Source: Methanobrevibacter sp. YE315 (GTDB taxonomy: Archaea > Methanobacteriota > Methanobacteria > Methanobacteriales > Methanobacteriaceae). Taken from it: a stretch of 64,000 bases of DNA. The translations under genes and the position numbers were made by a program. Under the pieces are notes generated by a model that saw only the letters and a program-made list of their open reading frames with translations, had not been told where the DNA came from and searched no databases. The DNA lies in NCBI RefSeq assembly GCF_001548675.1, contig NZ_CP010834.1:2019501-2083500 (forward strand), read 5' to 3'. Positions 56,254 through 64,000 of the stretch are shown piece after piece (within the stretch, counting starts at the first letter, position 1; every line of letters begins with the position of its first letter).

Positions 56254-58494
56254 ATGAAAGCTTTAAAGATTTTAACTCAAGGAATAGTCCAGGGTGTAGG
56301 ATTTAGACCATATGTTTATAGATTAGCCTGTGATTTAAACCTAAAAGGATATGTCAGAAACCTTGGAAATGTAGTTGAAATCATTATCGAAGGTGAAAAT
56401 ACTGAATTGTTTACTGAAAGGCTTCCAAAAGAGCTGCCTCCAATAGCCAAAATCAATTCCATGGAAGTTGAAGCTATTGAAAGCAGCAATTATGCTGATT
56501 TTGATATAATTGAAAGTGACAGTTCCTACTCAGGAATTAGTGTAATTCCGCCAGACATAGCAATCTGCGACAAATGTCTTGAAGAAATCAGAAATCCAAA
56601 TGACAGGCGTTACAAATATGCATTTAATGCGTGTACCGATTGCGGACCTAGATTTACTGTAATTGAAAGCGTCCCCTATGACCGGATTCGAACATCAATG
56701 GATGAGTTTCCGCTATGCGATGAATGTCTTGTTGAATACAAGGACCCTTTGAACAGACGCTACCATGGAGAAGCCATTTGCTGCAGCGAATGCGGACCTC
56801 AAATGGAAATCTATAAAGATGAAAATAGAATAGACACTGAAAATCCTATAAAACTGGGTGCTGAAACATTAAAAGAAGGAAAAATATTGGCCATCAAGGG
56901 AATTGGCGGAACCCATTTGGTTGTTGATGCATATAATGACAGGGCAATCAAAGAACTTAGAAAACGTTTGAATAGACCAAATCAGGCTTTTGCTGTAATG
57001 TGCAAGGATTTGGAAAGTCTTCAAAACTATGCTCAATTGTCAGAAAAAGAAATCAAAACAATCACCTCAAACAAAAGGCCGATTGTCATTTTAAAGAAAA
57101 AGGATAATTATCCATTCCCGGATAGTCTATCTCCAGGACTTCACAATATTGGGGTTATGCTGCCATATTCACCAATGCATTACCTGCTTTTTGATGAAGG
57201 AGACATAGACACCTATGTAATGACTTCGGCAAACATTCCCGGTGAACCAATGATGATTACAAATGAAGAAATAATCAATGGCATCAATGACTATTCGCTG
57301 GTTCATAACCGTCAGATTCTAAATCGATGCGATGATTCCGTAATCAGGTTTAGAAACAATGAACTGTCATTCATCAGAAGGTCAAGAGGCTATACTCCCG
57401 AACCGTATACAATAAATTACGATGTAAATGACCTGAATGTGCTTGCATTGGGTCCGGAACTTGATGTAACCTTTTCCATCGCAAAAGACAACATCGTATA
57501 TCCATCACAGCACATCGGAAATACAAATAAGCCAAAAACATTGAAGTTTTTACGGGAAGCAATCAAGAACATGGAAAGAATTACAAAAATTGATGAATTT
57601 GATGTGATTGCATGTGATATGCACCCTCACTTTTTCACAACAAGACTCGCCTATGAACTGGCTGAAAAATATGGCGCTGAAGTAATGCCAGTACAACACC
57701 ATCATGCGCACTCCATTGCTCTTGCAAATGACAGTTCAATCGATGAGATGATTGTTATTGCAGCTGATGGAGTGGGATATGGAAGTGATGGAACTAGTTG
57801 GGGAGGAGAAATCCTCTATACTGATGTTAAAAACTTCGAAAGAATGGGGCATTTGGAAAGCCAGCTAATGCCTGGAGGAGACGTTGCAACAAGATATCCT
57901 GCAAGAATGCTTGCAAGCATCCTGAAAGATGAAGACTTGATTAAAAACTATGCGGATTACTTCAAATATGGTGAAATTGAAATAAAAAATATCTTCAAAC
58001 AGATTGAAGCCGGAATAAATGTTGGGAAAACAACAAGTACTGGCAGAGTTCTTGATTCGATGGCTGTTGCTTTGGAAATCTGTCATGAAAGAACATATGA
58101 AGGGGAATGTTCCATGAAGCTTGAATCTTCCGCTTATTATTCAACTAAACAGTTGGAACTTCCAGTGATTGTTGAAAATGATGTATTGAACACCACAGAA
58201 ATATTACGGGAAGTTGTAAAGCTTTATCAAAATGGTGAAAAGAAATCGGATGTTGCTGCTGCAGGTCAAATTGCTGTGGCAAGTGGTTTAAGTGAACTTG
58301 CCTTAAGAGCGGCCGATAAAAAAGGATTATCTAACATAGGGGCAACAGGCGGAGTATTCTACAACGAAGCCATTACGGATACCGTTAAGAATTATATCGA
58401 AAATGCTGGATTTAACTTTATACAGCACAAAAACACCTGCGCTGGAGACGGATCAGTATCTCTTGGACAGGCTATTGTAGTAAAAAAAAAGTGA
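56254..58494 (+). CDS. hypF: Carbamoyltransferase HypF
   Basis: Makes the CN ligands of [NiFe] hydrogenases with HypE. The 746 residues contain an acylphosphatase domain (QGIVQGVGFRPYVYRLA, residues 9-25), two zinc-finger pairs (CDKCLEE..CTDCGP and CDECLVE..CSECGP), a YrdC-like domain, and a Kae1-like carbamoyltransferase domain with VQHHHAHSIAL and ADGVGYGSDGTSWGG. Full length. Its target in this window is EhbN. Confidence 0.96.
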   Translation: MKALKILTQGIVQGVGFRPYVYRLACDLNLKGYVRNLGNVVEIIIEGENTELFTERLPKELPPIAKINSMEVEAIESSNYADFDIIESDSSYSGISVIPPDIAICDKCLEEIRNPNDRRYKYAFNACTDCGPRFTVIESVPYDRIRTSMDEFPLCDECLVEYKDPLNRRYHGEAICCSECGPQMEIYKDENRIDTENPIKLGAETLKEGKILAIKGIGGTHLVVDAYNDRAIKELRKRLNRPNQAFAVMCKDLESLQNYAQLSEKEIKTITSNKRPIVILKKKDNYPFPDSLSPGLHNIGVMLPYSPMHYLLFDEGDIDTYVMTSANIPGEPMMITNEEIINGINDYSLVHNRQILNRCDDSVIRFRNNELSFIRRSRGYTPEPYTINYDVNDLNVLALGPELDVTFSIAKDNIVYPSQHIGNTNKPKTLKFLREAIKNMERITKIDEFDVIACDMHPHFFTTRLAYELAEKYGAEVMPVQHHHAHSIALANDSSIDEMIVIAADGVGYGSDGTSWGGEILYTDVKNFERMGHLESQLMPGGDVATRYPARMLASILKDEDLIKNYADYFKYGEIEIKNIFKQIEAGINVGKTTSTGRVLDSMAVALEICHERTYEGECSMKLESSAYYSTKQLELPVIVENDVLNTTEILREVVKLYQNGEKKSDVAAAGQIAVASGLSELALRAADKKGLSNIGATGGVFYNEAITDTVKNYIENAGFNFIQHKNTCAGDGSVSLGQAIVVKKK

Positions 58495-58529
58495 AAAAGA
58501 ATAGTTTGAATTAAATTCAAACATGATGG

Positions 58530-59105
58530 CTATCTATTTTTAAGAGTTCTTTCAAGAATATATTCTGCTCTTTCTAAAAGATTTCCATACAATCTTATTT
58601 GATTTTTCAACTCATCAATTGCTTCAAGTTGACCATCATCAATTCTTTTTTCAATATCTAAAAGTTTTGACCATTCATCCCCTGATGGTAATTGCAATGT
58701 ATTGAGCATGTCGTCTGTGAACTGAACATCAAAATTATTCCTGTTAATAGTAATATGGATATTCACTTCATTCTGCAAATCATAGTATTTACGTGGACGA
58801 CCTCTTAAAATCTTTTTATAAGAAGAATTTAGAATACCTATATCTTCCATAGCACGTAAATGAGCAATAATTGCTTTTTGACCAATATCCAGCTCATTTG
58901 AAATTTCACTTACAAACATAGGTTCTTCCCTTAAAAGATTTATTATATCTCTTCTAGTCTTACAACCCATTACATCAAGGATATCTTCCACATCAATGTC
59001 ATCAGCAGGGTTATTATAATCAGTACGAAGTTCTATATGTCCCTTAGGCATATTAACATTTCTGTGTGGTTTTTCATTTTTCTCAATGTCGTTTGTATCA
59101 TTCAT
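58530..59105 (-). CDS. Winged-helix regulator, candidate heat-shock repressor (HSR1-like)
   Basis: A 191-residue ArsR-type DNA-binding protein. An acidic 40-residue N-terminus precedes the winged helix: MGCKTRRDIINLLREEPMFV, EISNELDIGQKAIIAHLRAM and the basic wing KILRGRPRKYYDL. The C-terminal region (about 145-190) is helical and may dimerise. It is divergent from grpE-dnaK, with two TAAC-N5-GTTA sites between. In Archaeoglobus, the comparable regulator HSR1 binds CTAAC-N5-GTTAG. The role is therefore inferred as autoregulated repressor of the chaperone genes. Confidence 0.8.
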   Translation of the reverse strand: MNDTNDIEKNEKPHRNVNMPKGHIELRTDYNNPADDIDVEDILDVMGCKTRRDIINLLREEPMFVSEISNELDIGQKAIIAHLRAMEDIGILNSSYKKILRGRPRKYYDLQNEVNIHITINRNNFDVQFTDDMLNTLQLPSGDEWSKLLDIEKRIDDGQLEAIDELKNQIRLYGNLLERAEYILERTLKNR

Positions 59106-59133
59106 GATTATACATTATATCGAAACCTTTATA

Positions 59134-59153
59134 TAACTTTTTGTTACTATAAT
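59134..59153. promoter_or_regulatory. Heat-shock operator-like site 1 (regulator side)
   Basis: TAACTTTTTGTTAC has the form TAAC-N5-GTTA. It touches a TATA-like TTATATAAAG (59128-59137, reading leftward) about 30 bases before the regulator's ATG, so binding would block that promoter. It is a direct repeat of site 2, starting 35 bases away. Confidence 0.6.
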
Positions 59154-59168
59154 AATGTAGGAGAAAGA

Positions 59169-59188
59169 TAACTTTTGGTTACTTTAAT
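59169..59188. promoter_or_regulatory. Heat-shock operator-like site 2 (grpE side)
   Basis: TAACTTTTGGTTAC again matches TAAC-N5-GTTA. Twenty aligned bases differ from site 1 at only two or three positions. It overlaps a TATA-like TTTAATAT (59183-59190) that would start grpE transcription near 59212-59216. Confidence 0.6.
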
Positions 59189-59210
59189 ATTCGGTTAAGA
59201 AAAACTTAAA

Positions 59211-59343
59211 GTAATAACTCTTAATTGATGAACCATTTTCCTATATGTCCATAAATTCCCAAAAACCTATATTAAACACTCAAAAGTTTTGATTCTCTGC
59301 CGAGAGTTATTACAAAAGTTTTTCAAAAAACCTAAAAAAGGTG
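59211..59343 (+). promoter_or_regulatory. Structured 5' leader of grpE-dnaK
   Basis: GTAATAACTCT (59211-59221) is perfectly complementary to 59303-59313, closing an 81-base interval that starts at the predicted transcript start. Further on, ACCT (59330-59333) pairs with AGGT (59339-59342), which is part of the ribosome-binding site AGGTG. Such a weak hairpin over the site could act as a temperature-sensitive switch. Both are seen by eye and not energy-calculated. Confidence 0.35.
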
Positions 59344-59348
59344 CAAAT

Positions 59349-59900
59349 ATGACTGATGAAAATAAGAGCGAAACTGAAGTTGAAACTCAAGAAATTCAAG
59401 AAAAGTATGATGAACTTCTCGAAGAGTTAGCTCTAAAAGATGAAGAATTAGCAAAAGTTAAAGAAGATCTTGAAAAACAAGAAAGTGAAACTCAAGAATA
59501 CATTTCATTATCACAAAGACTTCAAGCAGATTTCGAAAATTTCAAAAAAATAACCGATAAAAGAAACAAGGAACTTGTCAAATTTGCTAATGAAAATCTT
59601 ATAAAAGAGTTTTTAGATTGTTATGAAGACTTTGGCAGGGCTTTAGAAATCGAAAATGATGAAGATTTAAGAGAAGGTGTAGAACTCATCTATAATAAAT
59701 TCAAAGATGTTTTAACCAAAGAAGGTATTGAAGAAATTCCTGCAAAAGGAGAAAAATTTGATTTGAACAAACATGAAGCATTAATGGTTCAGGAATCAGA
59801 TGATGTTGAAAACGGGTATATTATAGAAGAGTTGATGAAAGGTTACATGTACAAAGATAAAGTCCTTAAATACTCAAAAGTTATAGTTTGTAAAAAATAA
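59349..59900 (+). CDS. grpE: Nucleotide exchange factor GrpE
   Basis: Exchange factor for DnaK. The 183 residues start at 59349 (AGGTG five bases before), not at the in-frame upstream start at 59289. A long N-terminal coiled coil (about 10-60) is followed by LQADFENFKKITDKR and the C-terminal beta domain FDLNKHEALMVQES, GYIIEELMKGYMYKDKVLKYSKVIV. First gene of the chaperone locus. Confidence 0.95.
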   Translation: MTDENKSETEVETQEIQEKYDELLEELALKDEELAKVKEDLEKQESETQEYISLSQRLQADFENFKKITDKRNKELVKFANENLIKEFLDCYEDFGRALEIENDEDLREGVELIYNKFKDVLTKEGIEEIPAKGEKFDLNKHEALMVQESDDVENGYIIEELMKGYMYKDKVLKYSKVIVCKK

Positions 59901-59939
59901 TGTTTATTAAATAATTTATTAAAAAAATAGGTGATAATT

Positions 59940-61817
59940 ATGTCTGATACTAAAAAAGAAAAAATTATTGGAATTGACTTAGGAACAAGTAACTCCGCAG
60001 CATCCGTACTTGTCGGAGGTAAACCAACCACAATTCCATCTGCAGAAGGAGCAAGCCAATATGGTAAATCCTTCCCAAGTTACGTTGCATTTACCGACGA
60101 TGGTCAAATGTTAGTAGGTGAACCAGCAAGAAGACAAGCAGTAACCAACCCAGAAAACACTATCAGTGCAATCAAAAGAAGCATGGGTACCAATCACAAA
60201 GTTACTGTAAACGGAAAACAATATTCCCCACAAGAAATTTCCGCATTTATCTTACAAAAAATTAAAAAAGATGCTGAAAGCTTCTTAGGTGAACCAATTG
60301 AAAAAGCAGTAATCACCGTGCCTGCTTACTTTGACGACAACCAAAGGACTGCAACCAAAGACGCAGGAACCATTGCTGGACTTGATGTTGTAAGACTTGT
60401 AAACGAACCAACCGCAGCAAGCCTCGCATATGGTCTTGATAAAGCTGATGAAGACGACATGAACATTATGGTTTACGATTTAGGTGGAGGTACCTTAGAT
60501 GTAACCATTATGGAATTCGGTGGTGGAGTATTTGAAGTAAGATCTACCAGTGGAGACACCCAACTTGGTGGTACCGATATGGACAACGTATTAATCAAAT
60601 ACTTGGCTGATGAATTCAAAGCAAAAGAAGGCGTAGATTTAATGGATAACGATCAAGCAGTTCAAAGATTAAGAGAAGCTGCTGAAAAAGCAAAAATCGA
60701 ATTATCCACAACCACAACAACCGAAGTTAACTTACCATTTATCGCAATGGGCAGTGATGGAACCCCTAAAAACTTAATCCAAACACTTACCAGGGCAAAA
60801 TTAGAAGAATTAGTTGATTCAATTGTAGAAAAATCCGGTAAACCAATGCAACAAGCATTAGATGATGCTAAAATGAGTAAATCTGAAATTGACAAAATCA
60901 TCTTAGTCGGTGGACCTACCAGAATGCCAATCGTACAACAATTCGTTGAAAAATTCATAGGAAAACCTGTTGAACGTGGTATCGACCCAATGGAATGTGT
61001 ATCCATGGGTGCTGCTATTCAAGGAGGAGTATTAGCTGGTGAAATTAAAGACATCGTTCTTTTAGATGTAACTCCATTATCATTAGGTATCGAAACATTA
61101 GGTGGAGTATCAACTACCTTAATCGAAAGAAACACTACTATCCCTACCAAGAAAAGCCAAATATTCTCCACAGCTGCAGATAACCAACCATCTGTAGACA
61201 TTAATGTTTTACAAGGGGAAAGAAAAATGGCTGCAGACAACACCTCATTAGGTCGTTTCCAACTTGTAGGTATCCCACCTGCTCCTAGAGGCGTTCCACA
61301 AATTGAAGTAACCTTCGATATTGACGCTAACGGTATTATTAATGTAACTGCTAAAGATAAAGGAACCGGTAAAGAACAAGCAATTACCATTACTTCCTCA
61401 ACTAAGTTATCTGATGAAGAGATTGAACAAAAAATCAAAGAAGCAGAAATGAATGCTGAAGCAGATGCAAAAAGACAAGAAGAAATAGAAATCAGAAACA
61501 ACGCAGACTCCTTAATTTACACTTCAGAAAAAACCTTAGATGAACTCAAAGATCAAGTATCTGAAGATGAAAAAACAAAAGTCGAAGGACTTGTAGCTGA
61601 ATTAAGAGAACTTATAGCTGGCGATGATGTTGCTGCCATTAAAGAAAAGTCTGATGAATTATCTAACGTAATTCAAGAGATTGGTGCTAAAATTTACCAA
61701 CAAGCACAAGCTGAAGCTCAAGCTCAACAACAAGCTGGAGCTGACCCAAATGCTGGTGCACAAGACAACAACGATGATGACACAATTGATGCAGACTATG
61801 AAGTAAAAGACGATTAG
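59940..61817 (+). CDS. dnaK: Chaperone DnaK (Hsp70)
   Basis: ATP-driven chaperone. The 625 residues begin at the ATG at 59940, preceded by AGGTGAT; an in-frame GTG lies three codons upstream. Signatures [38 protein letters not shown] and [19 protein letters not shown] are present, then the substrate-binding [16 protein letters not shown] and the lid. Bacterial-type DnaK is thought to have entered archaea by transfer. It has the same strand as grpE, 39 bases after. Confidence 0.97.
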   Translation: MSDTKKEKIIGIDLGTSNSAASVLVGGKPTTIPSAEGASQYGKSFPSYVAFTDDGQMLVGEPARRQAVTNPENTISAIKRSMGTNHKVTVNGKQYSPQEISAFILQKIKKDAESFLGEPIEKAVITVPAYFDDNQRTATKDAGTIAGLDVVRLVNEPTAASLAYGLDKADEDDMNIMVYDLGGGTLDVTIMEFGGGVFEVRSTSGDTQLGGTDMDNVLIKYLADEFKAKEGVDLMDNDQAVQRLREAAEKAKIELSTTTTTEVNLPFIAMGSDGTPKNLIQTLTRAKLEELVDSIVEKSGKPMQQALDDAKMSKSEIDKIILVGGPTRMPIVQQFVEKFIGKPVERGIDPMECVSMGAAIQGGVLAGEIKDIVLLDVTPLSLGIETLGGVSTTLIERNTTIPTKKSQIFSTAADNQPSVDINVLQGERKMAADNTSLGRFQLVGIPPAPRGVPQIEVTFDIDANGIINVTAKDKGTGKEQAITITSSTKLSDEEIEQKIKEAEMNAEADAKRQEEIEIRNNADSLIYTSEKTLDELKDQVSEDEKTKVEGLVAELRELIAGDDVAAIKEKSDELSNVIQEIGAKIYQQAQAEAQAQQQAGADPNAGAQDNNDDDTIDADYEVKDD

Positions 61818-61955
61818 ATTAAATAATAAAGTTTTATTATATTGTTAGGTTAAAACAAAATCAGAATCAGAATCAAAAAGCATATAAACTGACAATAATA
61901 TAAAACTATTATTTTTTCTATCTATTTTTTTAAAATTATTTATTAAGGTGAATAA

Positions 61956-63098
61956 ATGGCAGACAAGCGAGATTATTATGAAGTTCTTGGAGTAGATAAA
62001 TCTGCTGATGAAAAGACAATTAAAAAAGCTTATCGTAACTTAGCTAGAAAATACCATCCAGATGTTTGTGATGAACCAGATGCGGAAGAAAAGTTCAAAG
62101 AGGTTAGTGAAGCTTATGCCGTCTTGTCTGATGATGAAAAACGTCAAAGATACGATAAATTTGGTCATGCCGGAATGGATGGATTCACTGCAGAAGACTT
62201 CTATCAAAACGTAAACTTTGAAGACATATTCCAAGGATTCGATATAGGAAACATCTTTGATATATTCGGTTTTGGTGGAGGAAGCCGTAGCAGAGGCAGA
62301 ACCGGGCCTCAAAGAGGTTCAGACATTTATACTGAAGTTCCAATTACATTGGAAGAAGCATTTAACGGATGTGAAAAAGAAATTAAAATCACAAGAAGCG
62401 AGCTATGCCCTGTATGTAAAGGATCCAAATCAAAACCGGGCGTCGAACCTGAAACATGTAGGACATGTGGAGGTACTGGCCAAATCAAAGAAGTCAGCAA
62501 TACATTCTTAGGCCAAATGGTTAATGTAAGAGCATGTAGAGAATGTGGCGGTACCGGTAAAATCATTACTGATCCATGTGATAACTGTCATGGCAGAGGT
62601 AGTGTAAGAAAAACAAAAACCATTAAGATTGAAATTCCGGAAGGAGTTAATGAAGGCAACCACCTAAGAGTTTCAGGTGAAGGAAACTGTGGAGATGCGG
62701 CTGGACTTGAAGGTGATTTAATTGTTACAGTCCATATCAAAAAACACAAGAGGTTCGTGCGTGAAGGAGATCATTTGTATTTAGATCAGCAAATTAGTTT
62801 CCCTCAAGCAGCGCTAGGAGACTTAATCAGTATTCCAACCATTGAAGGAAAAGAGGTTGAATTTAAAATTGCTCCTGGAACACAAAGCGAAACTGTTTAC
62901 AAATTAAGAGGACAAGGTATGAACTCTGTTAGACATAACGGCAGAGGAAATATGTATGTAACCGTTAAAGTTGTCGTTCCTAAAAAATTAAATACAAAAC
63001 AAAAAGATTTACTTAAACAGTTCGCTGAAATCAGCGGCGATGAAATCAAACATGTTGAAAAAGGACTTTTCGACAGGGTAAAAGATGCGATGAAGTAG
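61956..63098 (+). CDS. dnaJ: Chaperone DnaJ (Hsp40)
   Basis: Co-chaperone of 380 residues: J domain with the HPD in RNLARKYHPDVCDE, a Gly/Phe region, four zinc-finger repeats CPVCKGSK, CRTCGGTG, CRECGGTG and CDNCHGRG, and the C-terminal domain. In the first repeat the final G is replaced by K. A GAAT-rich spacer of 138 bases with two T-rich hairpin-like stretches separates it from dnaK, so it may have its own promoter. AAGGTGAAT precedes the ATG. Confidence 0.96.
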   Translation: MADKRDYYEVLGVDKSADEKTIKKAYRNLARKYHPDVCDEPDAEEKFKEVSEAYAVLSDDEKRQRYDKFGHAGMDGFTAEDFYQNVNFEDIFQGFDIGNIFDIFGFGGGSRSRGRTGPQRGSDIYTEVPITLEEAFNGCEKEIKITRSELCPVCKGSKSKPGVEPETCRTCGGTGQIKEVSNTFLGQMVNVRACRECGGTGKIITDPCDNCHGRGSVRKTKTIKIEIPEGVNEGNHLRVSGEGNCGDAAGLEGDLIVTVHIKKHKRFVREGDHLYLDQQISFPQAALGDLISIPTIEGKEVEFKIAPGTQSETVYKLRGQGMNSVRHNGRGNMYVTVKVVVPKKLNTKQKDLLKQFAEISGDEIKHVEKGLFDRVKDAMK

Positions 63099-63324
63099 AT
63101 TAGTTGAAATACTAATTTACTTTCCAACTTATTTTTTGAAATAAACACTATTTTTTACAGGGCAAATACCCTATCAAATAATTGAAAGATGCATAAATTA
63201 AATTGTACTTGTTTTGGTGAAACATTATAATAAATAAAGTAACTTTGATTATAGTTAATGGATATTTTAAAAATAAGATAAATGGATTTGATTATCTACA
63301 TCAGATGATATTAATTATAAATTT

Positions 63325-63369
63325 TTTAAAAAAAAGAAGTTAATAAAAGGATAAAAATACCCTTTTATT
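63325..63369 (-). terminator. Terminator of the adhesin-like gene
   Basis: Reading leftward, the stem AATAAAAGG(G)/CC(C)TTTTATT, 63342-63350 with 63360-63369, is followed by a run of T residues. It lies 20 bases after the stop codon. Otherwise the 292-base gap after dnaJ is AT-rich, with no gene seen. Confidence 0.65.
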
Positions 63370-63390
63370 GTTTTAAATAATATTTTATGC

Positions 63391-64000
63391 TTATTTTACA
63401 ACCTTAAGTGTTGTGGTAGCAGTGTAGTTCTTGTATTTTGCATCTCCACTGTATGCAACATCCAATGAGTAACTACCAGCAGGCAATTTAGAAATAGTAA
63501 TTGAAGCACTTCCACCTACAATATTAGCCTTGTAATTATTGCCATTCACTGAAGTAGAAACTGTACCTGTTGCATCATCAGATAAGGTTACACTGACAAT
63601 TGAGTAATCTTTATCTGAGTAGTATTTAGCTGTTGCTTTCATTCTGACGTTGTACTTGTTGACGTTGAATTTTACAGTTGTGGATTGGTTTTTGTACTTG
63701 TCGTCACCACTGTATTTTACAGCAAATGAATATTGACCAGCAGGCAAGTCAGGAATAACAATACTTGCAACACCATCAACAACAATACCAGAGTAATCAA
63801 CACCATCAATAGTAATAACAACTTCACCAGAAGCATCACTTGCTAAAACAACATTGACAGTTGCATCATCACCGACTTTAACAGTACGAGCAGTCGCCTT
63901 CATAGTTGTGGATTGTTTGTTTACATTAAATGTTACTGTAGTGGTTCTGGTTTTATACTTGTCATCTCCACTATATACAACATCAAACTCATAACTACCA
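63391..64000 (-). CDS. Adhesin-like protein with Ig-like repeats, 3' part
   Basis: The frame is open to the window edge, so at least 203 C-terminal residues are seen and the start is outside. Ig-like repeats of about 85-90 residues end with LPAGQYSFAVKYSGDDKYKN and LPAGSYSLDVAYSGDAKYKN, with a third beginning at the edge (GSYEFDVVYSGDDKYK). There is no membrane anchor at the C-terminus; the protein ends TTTLKVVK. Methanobrevibacter species encode many such surface proteins, thought to bind partners or host polysaccharide. Convergent with dnaJ. Confidence 0.85.
   Translation of the reverse strand, partial: GSYEFDVVYSGDDKYKTRTTTVTFNVNKQSTTMKATARTVKVGDDATVNVVLASDASGEVVITIDGVDYSGIVVDGVASIVIPDLPAGQYSFAVKYSGDDKYKNQSTTVKFNVNKYNVRMKATAKYYSDKDYSIVSVTLSDDATGTVSTSVNGNNYKANIVGGSASITISKLPAGSYSLDVAYSGDAKYKNYTATTTLKVVK

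Noticed and set aside
61876-61890. CAGAATCAGAATC tandem repeat between dnaK and dnaJ
   Set aside because: Only two short units, too short to be meaningful in AT-rich spacer sequence.

Overview
The window is AT-rich archaeal DNA from a hydrogenotrophic methanogen of the order Methanobacteriales, most likely Methanobrevibacter or a close relative. The evidence is a complete energy-converting hydrogenase B operon in ehbA to ehbQ order, formylmethanofuran:tetrahydromethanopterin formyltransferase (Ftr), a ComC-type sulfolactate dehydrogenase, a family B DNA polymerase cut short just after motif C as in Methanothermobacter, Nop5 with fibrillarin, an intron-bearing tRNA-Trp, and a repeat-rich adhesin-like protein at the right edge. 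The species cannot be fixed from the sequence alone. Most of the window is ordinary chromosome with short gaps and many start/stop overlaps; no CRISPR array, rRNA, transposase or prophage was seen.

Layout: 1-6.9 kb holds the purM 3' end, comC, split polB, an AI-2E-type membrane protein and pyrK-pyrD. 7-8.8 kb is the nop5-fibrillarin operon, followed by a 637-base gap with an unusual three-part inverted repeat. 9.4-16.4 kb holds a frameshifted coaBC, two exported or membrane proteins, pheA with no standard start codon, two four-CBS proteins and a queE-queD-DUF366 operon. 16.7-20.8 kb has a nucleotidyltransferase, a possible 28-codon gene, an SNF-family transporter and a stand-alone Cas4-like nuclease. 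20.8-30.7 kb is the 17-gene ehb operon, with a promoter carrying a palindrome at one end and a hairpin terminator at the other. 31-45 kb carries an SF1 helicase, a candidate independent small RNA upstream of argG, a sirtuin, SfsA, Nnr, a K+ channel, Ftr, and TrkH/TrkA. 45.1-46.4 kb has six tRNA genes around hjc. 46.6-50.2 kb holds a radical SAM protein, gatB, a CBS-ParB protein and hisE. 50.2-54.9 kb looks like a teichoic-acid-like glycopolymer export and synthesis cluster. 54.9-58.5 kb has a GNAT enzyme and larB divergent from hypF. 58.5-63.1 kb is a heat-shock locus: a winged-helix regulator divergent from grpE-dnaK-dnaJ. The edge holds an Ig-like repeat adhesin.

The genes connect in several ways. 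Ehb supplies low-potential ferredoxin, HypF matures [NiFe] hydrogenases such as EhbN, LarB belongs to nickel-pincer cofactor synthesis, and Ftr is a core methanogenesis enzyme. The strongest regulatory finding is at the heat-shock locus: two copies of TAAC-N5-GTTA lie in the divergent promoter region, one near each start. That is nearly the operator reported for the Archaeoglobus heat-shock regulator HSR1, and it suggests an archaeal repressor controlling bacterial-type chaperones. Other leads are the candidate RNA before argG, the structured element at 8931-9025, apparent non-AUG starts at pheA and possibly gatB, and the coaBC frameshift.
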